Assembly: GCF_003667345.1 (NCBI RefSeq)
Contig: NZ_RCWF01000003.1
Span: 209,106 to 273,105 of the forward strand
DNA: 64,000 nucleotides
Reading direction: 5' to 3'
Source: Poseidonibacter antarcticus
GTDB lineage: Bacteria > Campylobacterota > Campylobacteria > Campylobacterales > Arcobacteraceae
Part shown: one piece after another, positions 38,713 to 48,726 of the stretch
How positions within the stretch are numbered: the first letter of the stretch is position 1
How the letters are laid out: the number at the start of each line of letters is the position of its first letter
The notes under the pieces: model-generated
The model's input: only the letters and a program-made list of their open reading frames with translations
Database searches by the model: none
Told to the model about the DNA's origin: nothing
Program-made: the position numbers and the translations under genes

Positions 38713-40196
38713 TTAGAAGCTCCAATATGTAAGATATCACTTAAGTAGTGAGTAACTGTAGGTTCAAATTTATCAATAAAAATATCAGGATAAATACCCA
38801 TTAAAAATACCAATATAACCCAAGGTGCTAAACCAATAATTTCTTTTATTTTTAAATCTCTCATTTTTAAAACAGGTGCACCTTCTGGTCTATCTTGAAG
38901 AATTGCTCTTTGAAACATCCATAACATATAAGATGCTCCAATAATTACTGTAACAGCTGAGATATAACCTAAAGTATGATTGAATTCATAAACACCAAAG
39001 ATAATTAAAAGTTCAGATACAAAACCATTTGTTCCTGGTAATCCAATATTTGCAAATAACATTATTGCAAATATAAAAGTTAAAATAGGTGCTTGTTTTG
39101 CAATTCCACCTAAATCTTTAATAGTTTTAAATCCTGTTTCTTCATGAATTAAACCAATTAGTAAAAATAATGCACCAGTTGCAATTGCATGTGCAATAAT
39201 TAAATATAAAGCTCCATTAATACCATATTCATTTAATGAAAATATACCAGCTGCAATAAAACTTAAATGCGATGCTGATGAATATGCTAACATTCTTTTA
39301 ATATCATTTTGCATTAGTGCTGCAATGCCAAAGTAAACTAATCCAAATAATCCAATAGCTACAAAATACATTGAAAATTCAATATAAATTTCTGGAAAAA
39401 TTGGAATCATAAATCTTACAATTGCATAAATTCCAAGTTTTGCCATTATAGAAGATAAAAGGAAAACAGCACCCGTTGGTGCATTTTTATATGTATCCAT
39501 AATCCAAGTATGAAGAGGGAATATTGGAATTTTAATAGCAAATGCAGCAAGGAAAGCTAAAAATAACCATACCTTTGTTGAATAATCAATTGTAGTAATT
39601 CTCATTAATTCATTATATGCAAACGACCATACACCAAATTCTGTATGATAAGCAACACCTAAATATAAAATAGCAATGAACATTAATAATGAACCTACCA
39701 TTGTATAAACTGTTACTTTTATTGTTGTGAAGATTTTATCCCCGAATCCATATGAACCAATCATTAAGAATACAGGTAAAAGCATAACTTCCCAAAAGAA
39801 ATAAAATAAAACAACATCTAAAGATAAAAGTGTTCCCGTAACTCCTGTTTGAACTAAAAGCATATTTATCCAATATCCTTTTGTTCTTCCTTCCCATAAT
39901 AGAAGGTACGAAGTAGGAATCAAAATCGCAATCATCATTAAAATAGTTAAAGAAAAACCATCTAATCCAACATAATAGTTTATTCCATAAGTTTCAATCC
40001 AAGTTACATTTGTAACAAATTGCATTCCAGAAGTTGGTTCAAACTCTATATAAATTTTAAGAACAAGAGCTAAAATAACAGTAGTAGTTAGAAATGCAAT
40101 ATTTCTAATTGTATTAACATCCTTCGTTGTAAGCATTAATCCAAATGCCACAATTGCAGGTAAAAATATGATAAATGAAAGTATATCTGAGCTCAT
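38709..40196 (-). CDS. nuoM: NADH-quinone oxidoreductase subunit M
   Basis: This 495-residue subunit has the antiporter-like fold with 13-14 helices. It shows the conserved Glu in [15 protein letters not shown] near residue 143, the Lys region [21 protein letters not shown] near 218, and [18 protein letters not shown] near 310. It translocates protons as the middle antiporter-like module. It lies between nuoL and nuoN, with only one base between it and nuoL. Confidence 0.97.
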   Translation of the reverse strand: MSSDILSFIIFLPAIVAFGLMLTTKDVNTIRNIAFLTTTVILALVLKIYIEFEPTSGMQFVTNVTWIETYGINYYVGLDGFSLTILMMIAILIPTSYLLLWEGRTKGYWINMLLVQTGVTGTLLSLDVVLFYFFWEVMLLPVFLMIGSYGFGDKIFTTIKVTVYTMVGSLLMFIAILYLGVAYHTEFGVWSFAYNELMRITTIDYSTKVWLFLAFLAAFAIKIPIFPLHTWIMDTYKNAPTGAVFLLSSIMAKLGIYAIVRFMIPIFPEIYIEFSMYFVAIGLFGLVYFGIAALMQNDIKRMLAYSSASHLSFIAAGIFSLNEYGINGALYLIIAHAIATGALFLLIGLIHEETGFKTIKDLGGIAKQAPILTFIFAIMLFANIGLPGTNGFVSELLIIFGVYEFNHTLGYISAVTVIIGASYMLWMFQRAILQDRPEGAPVLKMRDLKIKEIIGLAPWVILVFLMGIYPDIFIDKFEPTVTHYLSDILHIGASK

Positions 40197-40197
40197 A

Positions 40198-42084
40198 TTA
40201 TAATCCTAACTTAATATATAAATAAATAAATATGCATGTCATCCCAACAAGCATAGTAGCAGCATAAAATCTAATATTTGCATTTTGAATCATTGCAACT
40301 TTTTTACCAATTTTGATAAATCCAAGTGAAGAACTCATAATAAAGCCATCAATGATTTTATCATCAAGTACTTTATCAATAAACACAGATAATTTTTTAC
40401 TTGATTGAACAAATAATCTGTCATAAAGTTCATCAATGTAGAATTTATTACCAATTAATCCTGTTTCTTCTTCTGGTTTATATACATCAAAGTTTGCATA
40501 TTTACTATGGGCAACTTTAATACCAGCAGCAGCAACAATAATAGATAGTGCCATTAAAATATATTCAGTCATATGACTTAAATGAATCTCTTTTGAATTT
40601 AATTGTGCAAGCCAAGAATCGACTTGATGTTCACCACCAAAAATACTTGGGAAGTTTAAAAATCCTGCACCAATTGCACCAATTGCTAATAAAACTAATG
40701 GAAAAGTAATTGTTTTTGATGTGTATTCATATTTTATATTATGCTTTGTAGGAGCTACAAAAACAATAAAATATAATCTAAACATATAAAATGCAGTTAA
40801 AAATGCAGTGAATAATGCAATAGCCCAAATTAGGTATTGACCTTCTTGGAAAGCTGATGCTAAAATTGCATCTTTTGAAAAGAAACCAGAAAATGGAGGA
40901 ATTCCCGAAATTGCAATAACACCAATAAGGAAAGTAAATCCAATAATTGGTAAAGCAGCTCTATGTTGTGCAATTTTAAATATGTTTTGTTCATGATGAA
41001 CAGCTATTATAACTCCACCAGCACCCATAAATAACATTGCTTTAAAGAAAGCATGTGTAAATACGTGAAATAAACCAGTTGAGTAAAAACCAAGTCCAAC
41101 AGCTATAAACATATAACCTAATTGACTCATAGTTGAATATGCAAGAATTTTTTTAATATCTGTTTGTTTTGTTGCAATAATTGCAGCAAAAAGAGCGGAA
41201 AATGCACCAATATAAGCAATGAATAAACCAATGTTTTCAATTCCAACATAAAGAAAATGAAATCTAGCAACCATATAAACACCAGCTGTTACCATAGTTG
41301 CAGCATGAATTAATGCTGAAATTGGAGTAGGACCTGCCATTGCATCGGGAAGCCAAACATATAATGGAATTTGAGCTGATTTACCCATTGCTCCAATAAA
41401 TAGAAGAATTCCTGATAATACTAATAAATCATTACTAGCATTTCCTATATTTGCTTCAATAGAAGCAAATGATAAATCAACTCCTCCTAAAGCAAAAAAT
41501 AGTGTAACAACACCAAGTAAAAAACCAAAATCCCCAACTCTATTTACAATAAATGCTTTATTTGCAGCAATTACATTTTCTGCTTTTCCATAATAGAATT
41601 TAATTAATAAATATGAACAAAGACCAACACCTTCCCAACCAATGAAAAGAATAATTGGATTATCTGCTAATACTAAAATTAACATAGATGCTAAGAATAG
41701 GTTGAAGTAAGCAAAAAACTTACCATAACCATTATCACCTTTCATATAACCAATTGCATAGATATGAATTAACCATCCTACAAATGTAATAAACATACTC
41801 ATAAATATTGATAAGTTATCACCTAAAAAAGACATACTAATATTTAATTTATCAATACTTATCCAAGTAAATAACTCTTGTTTAAATGTTATACCTTCAT
41901 TATTCATTCTTAAAAATAAACTAAGAGTAATTAAAAAAGAAATTAAAGGAGTAGCTGTTCCAATTATAGAAAAAACTAAATCAGATACTTTTTGTTTCTT
42001 TATATGATAGAAGTAAAATCCTGTATTAACAATAGCACCTAAAAGAGGAGCTAAAATAATCCAAACTAACAAGTTTGTATTCAT
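40198..42084 (-). CDS. nuoL: NADH-quinone oxidoreductase subunit L
   Basis: This 628-residue subunit is the distal antiporter-like module of complex I. Recognisable blocks are FIGWEGVGLCSYLLIKFYY near residue 147, AQIPLYVWLPDAMAGPTPISALIHAATMV near 237 (in two parts), and LAYSTMSQLGYMFIA near 310. The C-terminal ~100 residues form the long lateral helix and its anchor (YDRLFVQSSKKLSVFIDK onward). It overlaps nuoK by 4 bp. Confidence 0.97.
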   Translation of the reverse strand: MNTNLLVWIILAPLLGAIVNTGFYFYHIKKQKVSDLVFSIIGTATPLISFLITLSLFLRMNNEGITFKQELFTWISIDKLNISMSFLGDNLSIFMSMFITFVGWLIHIYAIGYMKGDNGYGKFFAYFNLFLASMLILVLADNPIILFIGWEGVGLCSYLLIKFYYGKAENVIAANKAFIVNRVGDFGFLLGVVTLFFALGGVDLSFASIEANIGNASNDLLVLSGILLFIGAMGKSAQIPLYVWLPDAMAGPTPISALIHAATMVTAGVYMVARFHFLYVGIENIGLFIAYIGAFSALFAAIIATKQTDIKKILAYSTMSQLGYMFIAVGLGFYSTGLFHVFTHAFFKAMLFMGAGGVIIAVHHEQNIFKIAQHRAALPIIGFTFLIGVIAISGIPPFSGFFSKDAILASAFQEGQYLIWAIALFTAFLTAFYMFRLYFIVFVAPTKHNIKYEYTSKTITFPLVLLAIGAIGAGFLNFPSIFGGEHQVDSWLAQLNSKEIHLSHMTEYILMALSIIVAAAGIKVAHSKYANFDVYKPEEETGLIGNKFYIDELYDRLFVQSSKKLSVFIDKVLDDKIIDGFIMSSSLGFIKIGKKVAMIQNANIRFYAATMLVGMTCIFIYLYIKLGL

Positions 42085-42395
42085 GATTTTTCTCCTTGTA
42101 TTAAAGTGTTAAAAATATCTGTATCAAGTGATTTTCTTGATCTATATAAAAGAATAATTACAGATAAGAAAATTGCAGCTTCAGCAGCAGCAATTGCTAT
42201 TACCATTATTGTAATTATTTGAGGATCCATATTAAAATGATATCTAGCAAATGTAACTAAGAATAAGTTAATACCATTTAGCATCATTTCAATTGACATA
42301 TAAATTACAAAAATATTTCTTCTTGCAATTACGCCTATTGCACCAATAGAAAAAAGCATCATTGCAACAAATGCATAAGATGTTAATGAAATCAT
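42081..42395 (-). CDS. nuoK: NADH-quinone oxidoreductase subunit K
   Basis: This 104-residue, three-helix protein has the NuoK landmarks FVIYMSIEMMLNGINL with the buried Glu of helix 2, and VIAIAAAEAAIFLSVIILLYR with the Glu of helix 3. Both residues belong to the membrane charge line used in proton transfer. Length matches the family. It overlaps its neighbours by 4 bp on each side. Confidence 0.97.
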   Translation of the reverse strand: MISLTSYAFVAMMLFSIGAIGVIARRNIFVIYMSIEMMLNGINLFLVTFARYHFNMDPQIITIMVIAIAAAEAAIFLSVIILLYRSRKSLDTDIFNTLIQGEKS

Positions 42396-42922
42396 GATTC
42401 TTCTCCTGCATTATTAATTTTTGATTTTCTTTTTTTTGCAAGAACAACCGCACCAATTAATGCAACTAAAAGTAAAATTGAGATTAACTCAAATGCTAAT
42501 AACCAATTTGTATATAATTGCATTCCAATTGGTTTAATATCACCAAAATTAGAACTAGATATTGAGAAATCTTTTTCAGGTAATTTTGAAACTGCTTTTA
42601 AAATTAAAATATTAAGTGGAATCATTATAATTGCACCAATAGCTATAAATTGGAATTTTCTAGGCTCTTTTGGTAAATCTTCTTCTTTTATATTCAAGAA
42701 CATTAAAATAAAAAGAATTAATGTCATAATTGCACCTGCATAAACAATAATTTGAACTAAGAAAAGAAAAGTTGCATTTAGAAGTGCAAACATTCCTGCA
42801 ACACTTAGCATTGAGATTAAAACTCCAAGAGCACTGTACATTGGATTTGCATATACTATCATAGCAATTGCACCAGAAATTGCTAGGAAAGCCAATGCTA
42901 TAAATATTACATCAATCATCAC
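42392..42922 (-). CDS. nuoJ: NADH-quinone oxidoreductase subunit J
   Basis: This 176-residue protein has five membrane helices. It contains the NuoJ segment ANPMYSALGVLISMLSVAGMFALLNATFLFLVQIIVYAGAIMTLILFILM when its parts are read in order, including the pi-bulge helix VQIIVYAGAIM. It forms part of the E-channel next to the quinone site. It overlaps nuoI by 11 bp and nuoK by 4 bp. Confidence 0.96.
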   Translation of the reverse strand: MMIDVIFIALAFLAISGAIAMIVYANPMYSALGVLISMLSVAGMFALLNATFLFLVQIIVYAGAIMTLILFILMFLNIKEEDLPKEPRKFQFIAIGAIIMIPLNILILKAVSKLPEKDFSISSSNFGDIKPIGMQLYTNWLLAFELISILLLVALIGAVVLAKKRKSKINNAGEES

Positions 42923-43418
42923 TTAAATCCTTTGATCTGTCATTTGCCATTAATGCTTTTTTATCTAAAACAAATTCTTCACGTGTACTTCCTGTAAATG
43001 AAAAAATTCCAGTATCCATTCTAATTGCATCACAAGGACAAGCTTCTACACAATAACCACAGAATACACATTCAAGTAAATCTATTTTAAACTCTTTTGG
43101 ACGTTTTTCATCATGTTCATCAAATCTCTCTTCTGCTTCAATAAAAATACAATCAGCAGGACATGCAGTTGCACACATAAAACAAGCAACACATTTTTCT
43201 GTTTCATCTTCCCATTTTGTAAGTCTATGAACACCTCTGTATCTTTCATTCAAATCTGTTGGTTGAACTTCTGGATATTGCATAGTTTTTAGCTTGTTAA
43301 CATCTTTTAAGTTTTTAGTAAAATGATTAAAAGTTGTTTTCATACCACCTATGATTGCAGGAAGGTATATTTTGTCTTTAAATGACTTACCATATCTTGG
43401 TACTACTTTAATTCCCAT
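42912..43418 (-). CDS. nuoI: NADH-quinone oxidoreductase subunit I (two [4Fe-4S])
   Basis: This 168-residue peripheral subunit has two CxxCxxCxxxCP motifs (CVACFMCATACP near residue 76 and CVFCGYCVEACP near 115), which hold clusters N6a and N6b that carry electrons towards N2. The basic N-terminus (KGIKVVPRYGKSF-like) and the conserved RYRG segment precede them. It lies between nuoH and nuoJ as in most operons. Confidence 0.97.
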   Translation of the reverse strand: MGIKVVPRYGKSFKDKIYLPAIIGGMKTTFNHFTKNLKDVNKLKTMQYPEVQPTDLNERYRGVHRLTKWEDETEKCVACFMCATACPADCIFIEAEERFDEHDEKRPKEFKIDLLECVFCGYCVEACPCDAIRMDTGIFSFTGSTREEFVLDKKALMANDRSKDLSDD

Positions 43419-43419
43419 C

Positions 43420-44700
43420 TTAACTCCCTTGTACTACAATAAACGTAGCAGTTACTACAATGTTTAAAAGAGCTAATGGCAATAACACTTTCCAACCTAA
43501 CATTTGTAATTGGTCATATCTAAATCTTAATACAGTCCATCTAATCCAAATAAATACAAATGCCATCATAAAAAATTTAACTAAGAATGTTCCAACTTGA
43601 AGAACTGCTGTTGCAATATTTACGCCATTTTGTCCTAAACCAACACTTAAAAAAGTTGCAAGTAATGCAACAACTACAAGTGCAATAGTCCAAAATACTA
43701 TTGTTAAGATTTTTGTTTCTAAATCTCTTGATTTATCTTCACTATTTTTTGATTTATTATTCTTTTTCATCCATCTTGTAAAGAAAAATACTTTTATAGG
43801 TAAGATAACAATTAGAGCCATCATAATATAATCCATATTATTTTGAACAGTTGGAGTATCTAACCAAGGAATTTGATAACCACCAAATATAAGTGTAACA
43901 ATAATTGCAGCTGATGCACTCATTGCAGCATATTCACCAACTTGGAAAAGACCAAATCTCATAGCTGAATACTCTGTATGATAACCTGCAACAATTTCAG
44001 ATTCACCCTCTGCTATATCAAAAGGAGCTCTATTTGTTTCAGCAAATGCACAAACTATAAAAATAATTGAAGCAAGAGGTTGAATAAATATTCCCCACAT
44101 TGGAATAAATCCAAAATATGTTCCTGTTTGTGCATTAACAATATCTGTTAGGTGAATTGAACCATAAGATAAAAGCATTGAAATAATTGCAAGTGCCATT
44201 GCAGCTTCGTATGAAATTACTTGAGCCGCTGCTCTAATTGAACCTAAAAGTCCATATTTACTATTTGATGAATAACCACCTAAAATGATTCCATAAATAG
44301 ATAAACCAGCAAATGCTAAGAACCACATAATTCCTAGTTGATTTGGAATTGCTGACATAATAAAAGATTGTCCATCTATTACTAAGTTATCAGCAAATGG
44401 AATAGTTGCAAATGTTAAAAATGAACAAAAAAATACAATTACAGGAGCAATTGTAAAAAAGAATTTATATTTTATATGTGTTGGAGTAAAATCTTCTTTA
44501 AATACTAGTTTTAACATATCTGCAAAACTTTGAATTAGACCACCAAGTCTAATTGGACCAATTCCACATCTATTTGGACCTGTTCTATCTTGCATAAATC
44601 CTGATACTCTTCTCTCCCACCATACAAAAACAGGAGTAAGACCAACTGCTAGAAATGCAGCTAATGCTATATTTACAGCTATTACAATTGCACTACTCAT
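43420..44700 (-). CDS. nuoH: NADH-quinone oxidoreductase subunit H, enlarged
   Basis: This 426-residue subunit forms the quinone chamber. The family blocks are clear: WWERRVSGFMQDRTGPNRCGIGPI at the N-terminus (in two parts), QSFADMLKLVFKEDF, and AFAETNRAPFDIAEGESEIVAGYHTEY near residue 222. At about residues 295-375 it carries an extra ~90 residues: a charged loop (KKNNKSKNSEDKSRDLE) followed by an added hydrophobic segment. E. coli NuoH is about 325 residues. The frame is intact, so this is an insertion, not an error. It overlaps nuoG by 4 bp. Confidence 0.95.
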   Translation of the reverse strand: MSSAIVIAVNIALAAFLAVGLTPVFVWWERRVSGFMQDRTGPNRCGIGPIRLGGLIQSFADMLKLVFKEDFTPTHIKYKFFFTIAPVIVFFCSFLTFATIPFADNLVIDGQSFIMSAIPNQLGIMWFLAFAGLSIYGIILGGYSSNSKYGLLGSIRAAAQVISYEAAMALAIISMLLSYGSIHLTDIVNAQTGTYFGFIPMWGIFIQPLASIIFIVCAFAETNRAPFDIAEGESEIVAGYHTEYSAMRFGLFQVGEYAAMSASAAIIVTLIFGGYQIPWLDTPTVQNNMDYIMMALIVILPIKVFFFTRWMKKNNKSKNSEDKSRDLETKILTIVFWTIALVVVALLATFLSVGLGQNGVNIATAVLQVGTFLVKFFMMAFVFIWIRWTVLRFRYDQLQMLGWKVLLPLALLNIVVTATFIVVQGS

Positions 44701-46133
44701 AGAGTTCCTTTTTCAATCATTGATTTTAAATGTTCAATAACAGTAGTAATTGATTCCATTGGTTCATTTTTATTAATTTTTGATATTACTTTTTGTTTAA
44801 TGCCTGCATTATTAATATACGTTCCTGATTTTTCATAAAAAGAGGATATTGGAATTGCAATATTTGAATTTCCAATAGTTAAACAATGGTGAGAGAAAAG
44901 AGAAATTACTTTTTTATTTTTAAGTAACTCTAAATTATCATCAAAATAGTTATTATCAATTATAATTACTAGTGTTGAATCACTAAGTTTTTTAGTAAAA
45001 TATGTTTCTTCTTCATTTATTTCTAATTCTTTAAACGCAGCTCTATTAGCACTTCTATCATTTGTTTTTAAATAATCATCTTTAAAATTTTCATCAAAAG
45101 TATTTGGAGAATATCCTGATACACTTGCGTTTAATTTATTTGCTAGATTATTTACATTTTGCATTTCTTCTAAAGAAAGATTTGGACTTAATACAAATAA
45201 AATATTTTTTTGAGTTGTTAACTCTTTAAACATATTTGTAATTGTGTTACTTATATTTGTTTCTGCATTGTCTAATAAGCCTATAGTAAATCTATTTATA
45301 GCTTCATTTTTATATGATAATCTTCCCTCATCACACATAAAAAATCCATTTATATTTTTATTTACACGAGGTCTAAATCTAAATATTTGGTCATCTTTAT
45401 ATTTTTCTTTTCTATGATCAACATAAATATTACATCCTTTTGAACAACCATTACAAATTGCATCAAAAGTTTCTAAAAACCAAACTCTTTGTTTAAATCT
45501 AAAGTCTTTATTTGTTAAGGCTCCAACTGGGCAAATATCAATAACATTCATTGCGTAAGGATTATCTAATTTTTGTCCTGGAAAAGTTCCAATAACAGAA
45601 TGATCGGCTCTATTAATTACACCTAATTCATTTGTTTTTGTAATTTGAGAACAAAATCTTACACATCTAGTACAAAGTACACATCTTTCTTGGTCTAGCA
45701 TTACATTTGAGCCTAAATCAACTCTTTTTCTTGCATGAACTTTTGTATCTGTATTTATTCTTGATTCGTAAAAACCAGATTCCATATAGTAATCTTGGAG
45801 TTTACACTCTCCTGCTTGATCACACGTAGGACAATCAATTGGATGATTTATAAGTTCAAGTTCCAAAATATCTCGTCTAACTTTTTCGATATTTTCACCC
45901 TTAGTTCTTACAATCATTCCATCCTTGATTGGTGTGTCACAAGCAATTTGAGGTCTTTTTTGACCTTCAATCTCAACCATACACATTCTACAGTTACCAT
46001 CTTTACCAAGTGCTTGGTGGTAACAAAAATGAGGAATATGGATATTTTCATCCAATAATTTATCAATTAACAAGCTTCCTTTAGAAGCTTTCATTTGTGC
46101 GCCATTGACTGTTAATTCTACCATTTCGCTCAT
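44697..46133 (-). CDS. nuoG: NADH-quinone oxidoreductase subunit G, short form
   Basis: This 478-residue protein has the N-terminal [2Fe-2S] cysteines (CYHQALGKDGNCRMC, then ACDTPI), the His-Cys cluster (HPIDCPTCDQAGECKLQ), and a double-cluster ferredoxin region (CVLCTRCVRFC and DICPVGAL). The further [4Fe-4S] motif CNGCSKGCNIYVD lies near residue 230. After this only about 230 residues remain, with little of the usual molybdopterin-like domain. E. coli NuoG is about 900 residues. Electron-carrying clusters therefore appear complete while the terminal domain is reduced. It follows gltA by 34 bp. Confidence 0.93.
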   Translation of the reverse strand: MSEMVELTVNGAQMKASKGSLLIDKLLDENIHIPHFCYHQALGKDGNCRMCMVEIEGQKRPQIACDTPIKDGMIVRTKGENIEKVRRDILELELINHPIDCPTCDQAGECKLQDYYMESGFYESRINTDTKVHARKRVDLGSNVMLDQERCVLCTRCVRFCSQITKTNELGVINRADHSVIGTFPGQKLDNPYAMNVIDICPVGALTNKDFRFKQRVWFLETFDAICNGCSKGCNIYVDHRKEKYKDDQIFRFRPRVNKNINGFFMCDEGRLSYKNEAINRFTIGLLDNAETNISNTITNMFKELTTQKNILFVLSPNLSLEEMQNVNNLANKLNASVSGYSPNTFDENFKDDYLKTNDRSANRAAFKELEINEEETYFTKKLSDSTLVIIIDNNYFDDNLELLKNKKVISLFSHHCLTIGNSNIAIPISSFYEKSGTYINNAGIKQKVISKINKNEPMESITTVIEHLKSMIEKGTL

Positions 46134-46167
46134 TTAATTTACCCCTTACACTTAAGTTAGTTTATTT

Positions 46168-47454
46168 CTAGTTACCTGTATATAATTGTCTAGGTCTTGC
46201 AATTTTATGTTTAGGATCTTGTTTTAATTCAGACCATTGTGCAATCCAACCTGGAGTTCTACCAATAACAAATACTGGAGTAAACATTTCAACTGGAATT
46301 TTAAGTGCAGTTAAAATAACACCTGAATAGAAATCAATATTTGGATATAAACCTCTTTCTTTAAAGTATTCATCACTTAAGGCAGCTTTTTCAACAGCAG
46401 CAGCAATATCTAATAATTTTGAATCAAGATTTAATTCTTTTCTTAGTTTATCTTGTAAACCTTTTAATGTTTCAGCTCTTGGATCTCTATTTTTATAAAC
46501 TCTATGTCCAAATCCCATAAGTCTAAATGGATCATTTCTATCTTTTGCTTTTGCAATATATGTAGGTACATTTTTTACATCACCAATTAATTTTAATTGA
46601 TCCATTACTTTTTCATTTGCACCACCATGAGCAGATCCCCATAAAGCAGCAATACCTGAAGAAATAGCAACATAAGGATGAGCTTCAGTAGAACCTACAT
46701 TTCTTACAGTTGTAGTAGATGCATTTTGTTCATGATCAGCATGTAAAGTAAAGATTGCATCAAGTGCTTCTACTTCTACTTGTTTAATTTCTTCGTTAGT
46801 CCCATCAGGAAGTCTTTTCATAGTTCCACCTGGATAAGCTCTTAACATATATAGGAAGTTTTCAGTAAAATATCTATTTACATCTGGGTATATTAATGGT
46901 GTACCAATAGAATTTCTATAGGCCATTGCAGCAATAGTTGGCATTTTTGCAACAATTCTTCTTCTCATTATTTTAAATTGTTTATCATCTTTTAAGTTTA
47001 AATGATCTTTATAAAAAGCAGCAAGTGCCATAGTCGCAGCACCCATTGTTGCCATTGGATGAGCACCATCTGGTAATGCATCAAATATTCTAATTAACCC
47101 TTCATTTAAAAAAGATCTATGTCTGATTTCTAAATCAAAATTTTTAGAAGCTTCTTCTGTTGGTAAAGAACCTCTCATTAATAAGTAACATACATCTAAA
47201 AAAGAACGCTTACCTGCTAAATCTCTAATATCAATTCCTCTATATCTTAATTCAGAGTTTTCGCCATCAATAAAAGTAATTTTTGAATCACAAGATGCAG
47301 TTGAAGTATAACCTGGGTCATAAGTAAACATTCCTGAATCTTTATAGAATGTAGAAATATCTACAACACTAGGTCCTCTTGTACCATCAAGTACGTTATA
47401 TTCGTATGAATTACCATTTCTATTGTCTGTTAGCGTAAAAGTGTTTTTTGCCAT
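46168..47454 (-). CDS. gltA: citrate synthase
   Basis: This 428-residue enzyme condenses oxaloacetate and acetyl-CoA. Active-site histidines are visible in FTLHADHEQNASTTTVR near residue 256 and FGHRVYKNRDPRAE near 314. The catalytic Asp lies in the NIDFYSGVILTAL block near 372. The N-terminal domain (DGENSELRYRGIDIRDLA) is the type II Gram-negative form. It is placed between nuoF and nuoG with gaps of only 24 and 34 bp, so it should be transcribed with complex I. This is an unexpected position for a TCA-cycle gene. Confidence 0.97.
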   Translation of the reverse strand: MAKNTFTLTDNRNGNSYEYNVLDGTRGPSVVDISTFYKDSGMFTYDPGYTSTASCDSKITFIDGENSELRYRGIDIRDLAGKRSFLDVCYLLMRGSLPTEEASKNFDLEIRHRSFLNEGLIRIFDALPDGAHPMATMGAATMALAAFYKDHLNLKDDKQFKIMRRRIVAKMPTIAAMAYRNSIGTPLIYPDVNRYFTENFLYMLRAYPGGTMKRLPDGTNEEIKQVEVEALDAIFTLHADHEQNASTTTVRNVGSTEAHPYVAISSGIAALWGSAHGGANEKVMDQLKLIGDVKNVPTYIAKAKDRNDPFRLMGFGHRVYKNRDPRAETLKGLQDKLRKELNLDSKLLDIAAAVEKAALSDEYFKERGLYPNIDFYSGVILTALKIPVEMFTPVFVIGRTPGWIAQWSELKQDPKHKIARPRQLYTGN

Positions 47455-47478
47455 TTATTTGTTTCTCCTATATAAAAT

Positions 47479-48726
47479 TTAATTTTTAAAGTATGCTTCA
47501 AATTCTTGTGGGAATTTTTGCACCATGCTTTGAATAATATCTTTAACAGCTGGTGCAAATACACAAATTGTTTTACCGTTTAAAGATACACATACATCAT
47601 TTATCGTATCAATATCTTTTTTTGAACCCTCACCGTTAAGAATTTTTGTCAATATATTATCAATCCAACCACAACCTTCTCTACAAGGTGTACATTGTCC
47701 ACATGATTCATGATGATAAAATTCAATTAAGTTTTTTGCAGCTTTAACCATACAAGTGTCTTCATCAATTACAATCATTCCACCTGTTCCTAATGTAGAA
47801 CCAATATCCCACATAGATTCATAATCCAATACAGCTTTTTCTACTTCATCGGCTGTTAAAATTGGACAAGATGAACCTCCTGGTATAACTGCTTTTAGTT
47901 TTTTACCATCTCTCATACCACCACCAACTTCATTTAAGAAGTCAATCATTTTGTTTCCAAATGCTAACTCATAAACTCCTGGATTTTTAACAGGTCCGCT
48001 CATTGCAAATAACATTGTTCCAGGTGATTTTTGTGTTCCATAAGCTGTATAAGCTTCATATCCATTTTCAACAATAAAAGGAACAGTTGCAATTGTTTCA
48101 ACATTATTTACAGTTGCTGGATTTCCAAAGAACCATTCACACTCTTTTCCATGTGGTTTAAGTCTTGGATGTCCTCTTTTACCTTCAAGCGATTCAATAA
48201 GTGCTGATTTTTCACCACAGATATAAGCCCCAGCACCTCGATGAACTGTTATTTCCATTTTATAATCATGACCCATAACACTCTCACCAATAATTCCAGC
48301 TTTATATGCTTCTTGTATTGCTTCATCAACACGATCACTAAAAAATTTGTATTCACCTCTTATATAAATATAAGCATGATGTGCATTTATTGCATACGAT
48401 GCACAAATTATTCCTTCTATTAAAAGATGTGGATCATATTGGAATATTTGTCTATCTTTAAAAGTTCCTGGTTCACTTTCATCCCCATTTACTATTAAGT
48501 ATGCTGGTCTTGGATCATCTTTTGGCATAAGTTTCCACTTTGGACCACAAGGTGCACCACCTCCACCTTTTCCTCTTAAACCTGAATTTACTACTTCATT
48601 TGTTACTTCATCAGGAGTCATTGTAAAAAGTTTTTCTATCGAAGAATATGCACCATTTTGTTGTGCAACTTCTAATTTATGATAATTTGGAATATCAAAT
48701 TTTTTGCTTACAACTTTAACTAGCAT
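47479..48726 (-). CDS. nuoF: NADH-quinone oxidoreductase subunit F
   Basis: This 415-residue subunit binds NADH and FMN. Landmarks are GLRGKGGGGAPCGPKW near residue 49 (NADH site), NGDESEPGTFKDR near 80 (FMN site), GAGAYICGEKSALIESLEG near 166, and the N3 [4Fe-4S] cysteines in SCGQCTPCREGC near 341. Presence of NuoE and NuoF indicates that NADH is the electron donor, unlike the Campylobacter jejuni/Helicobacter complex. Its start overlaps the nuoE stop by one base. Confidence 0.97.
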   Translation of the reverse strand: MLVKVVSKKFDIPNYHKLEVAQQNGAYSSIEKLFTMTPDEVTNEVVNSGLRGKGGGGAPCGPKWKLMPKDDPRPAYLIVNGDESEPGTFKDRQIFQYDPHLLIEGIICASYAINAHHAYIYIRGEYKFFSDRVDEAIQEAYKAGIIGESVMGHDYKMEITVHRGAGAYICGEKSALIESLEGKRGHPRLKPHGKECEWFFGNPATVNNVETIATVPFIVENGYEAYTAYGTQKSPGTMLFAMSGPVKNPGVYELAFGNKMIDFLNEVGGGMRDGKKLKAVIPGGSSCPILTADEVEKAVLDYESMWDIGSTLGTGGMIVIDEDTCMVKAAKNLIEFYHHESCGQCTPCREGCGWIDNILTKILNGEGSKKDIDTINDVCVSLNGKTICVFAPAVKDIIQSMVQKFPQEFEAYFKN

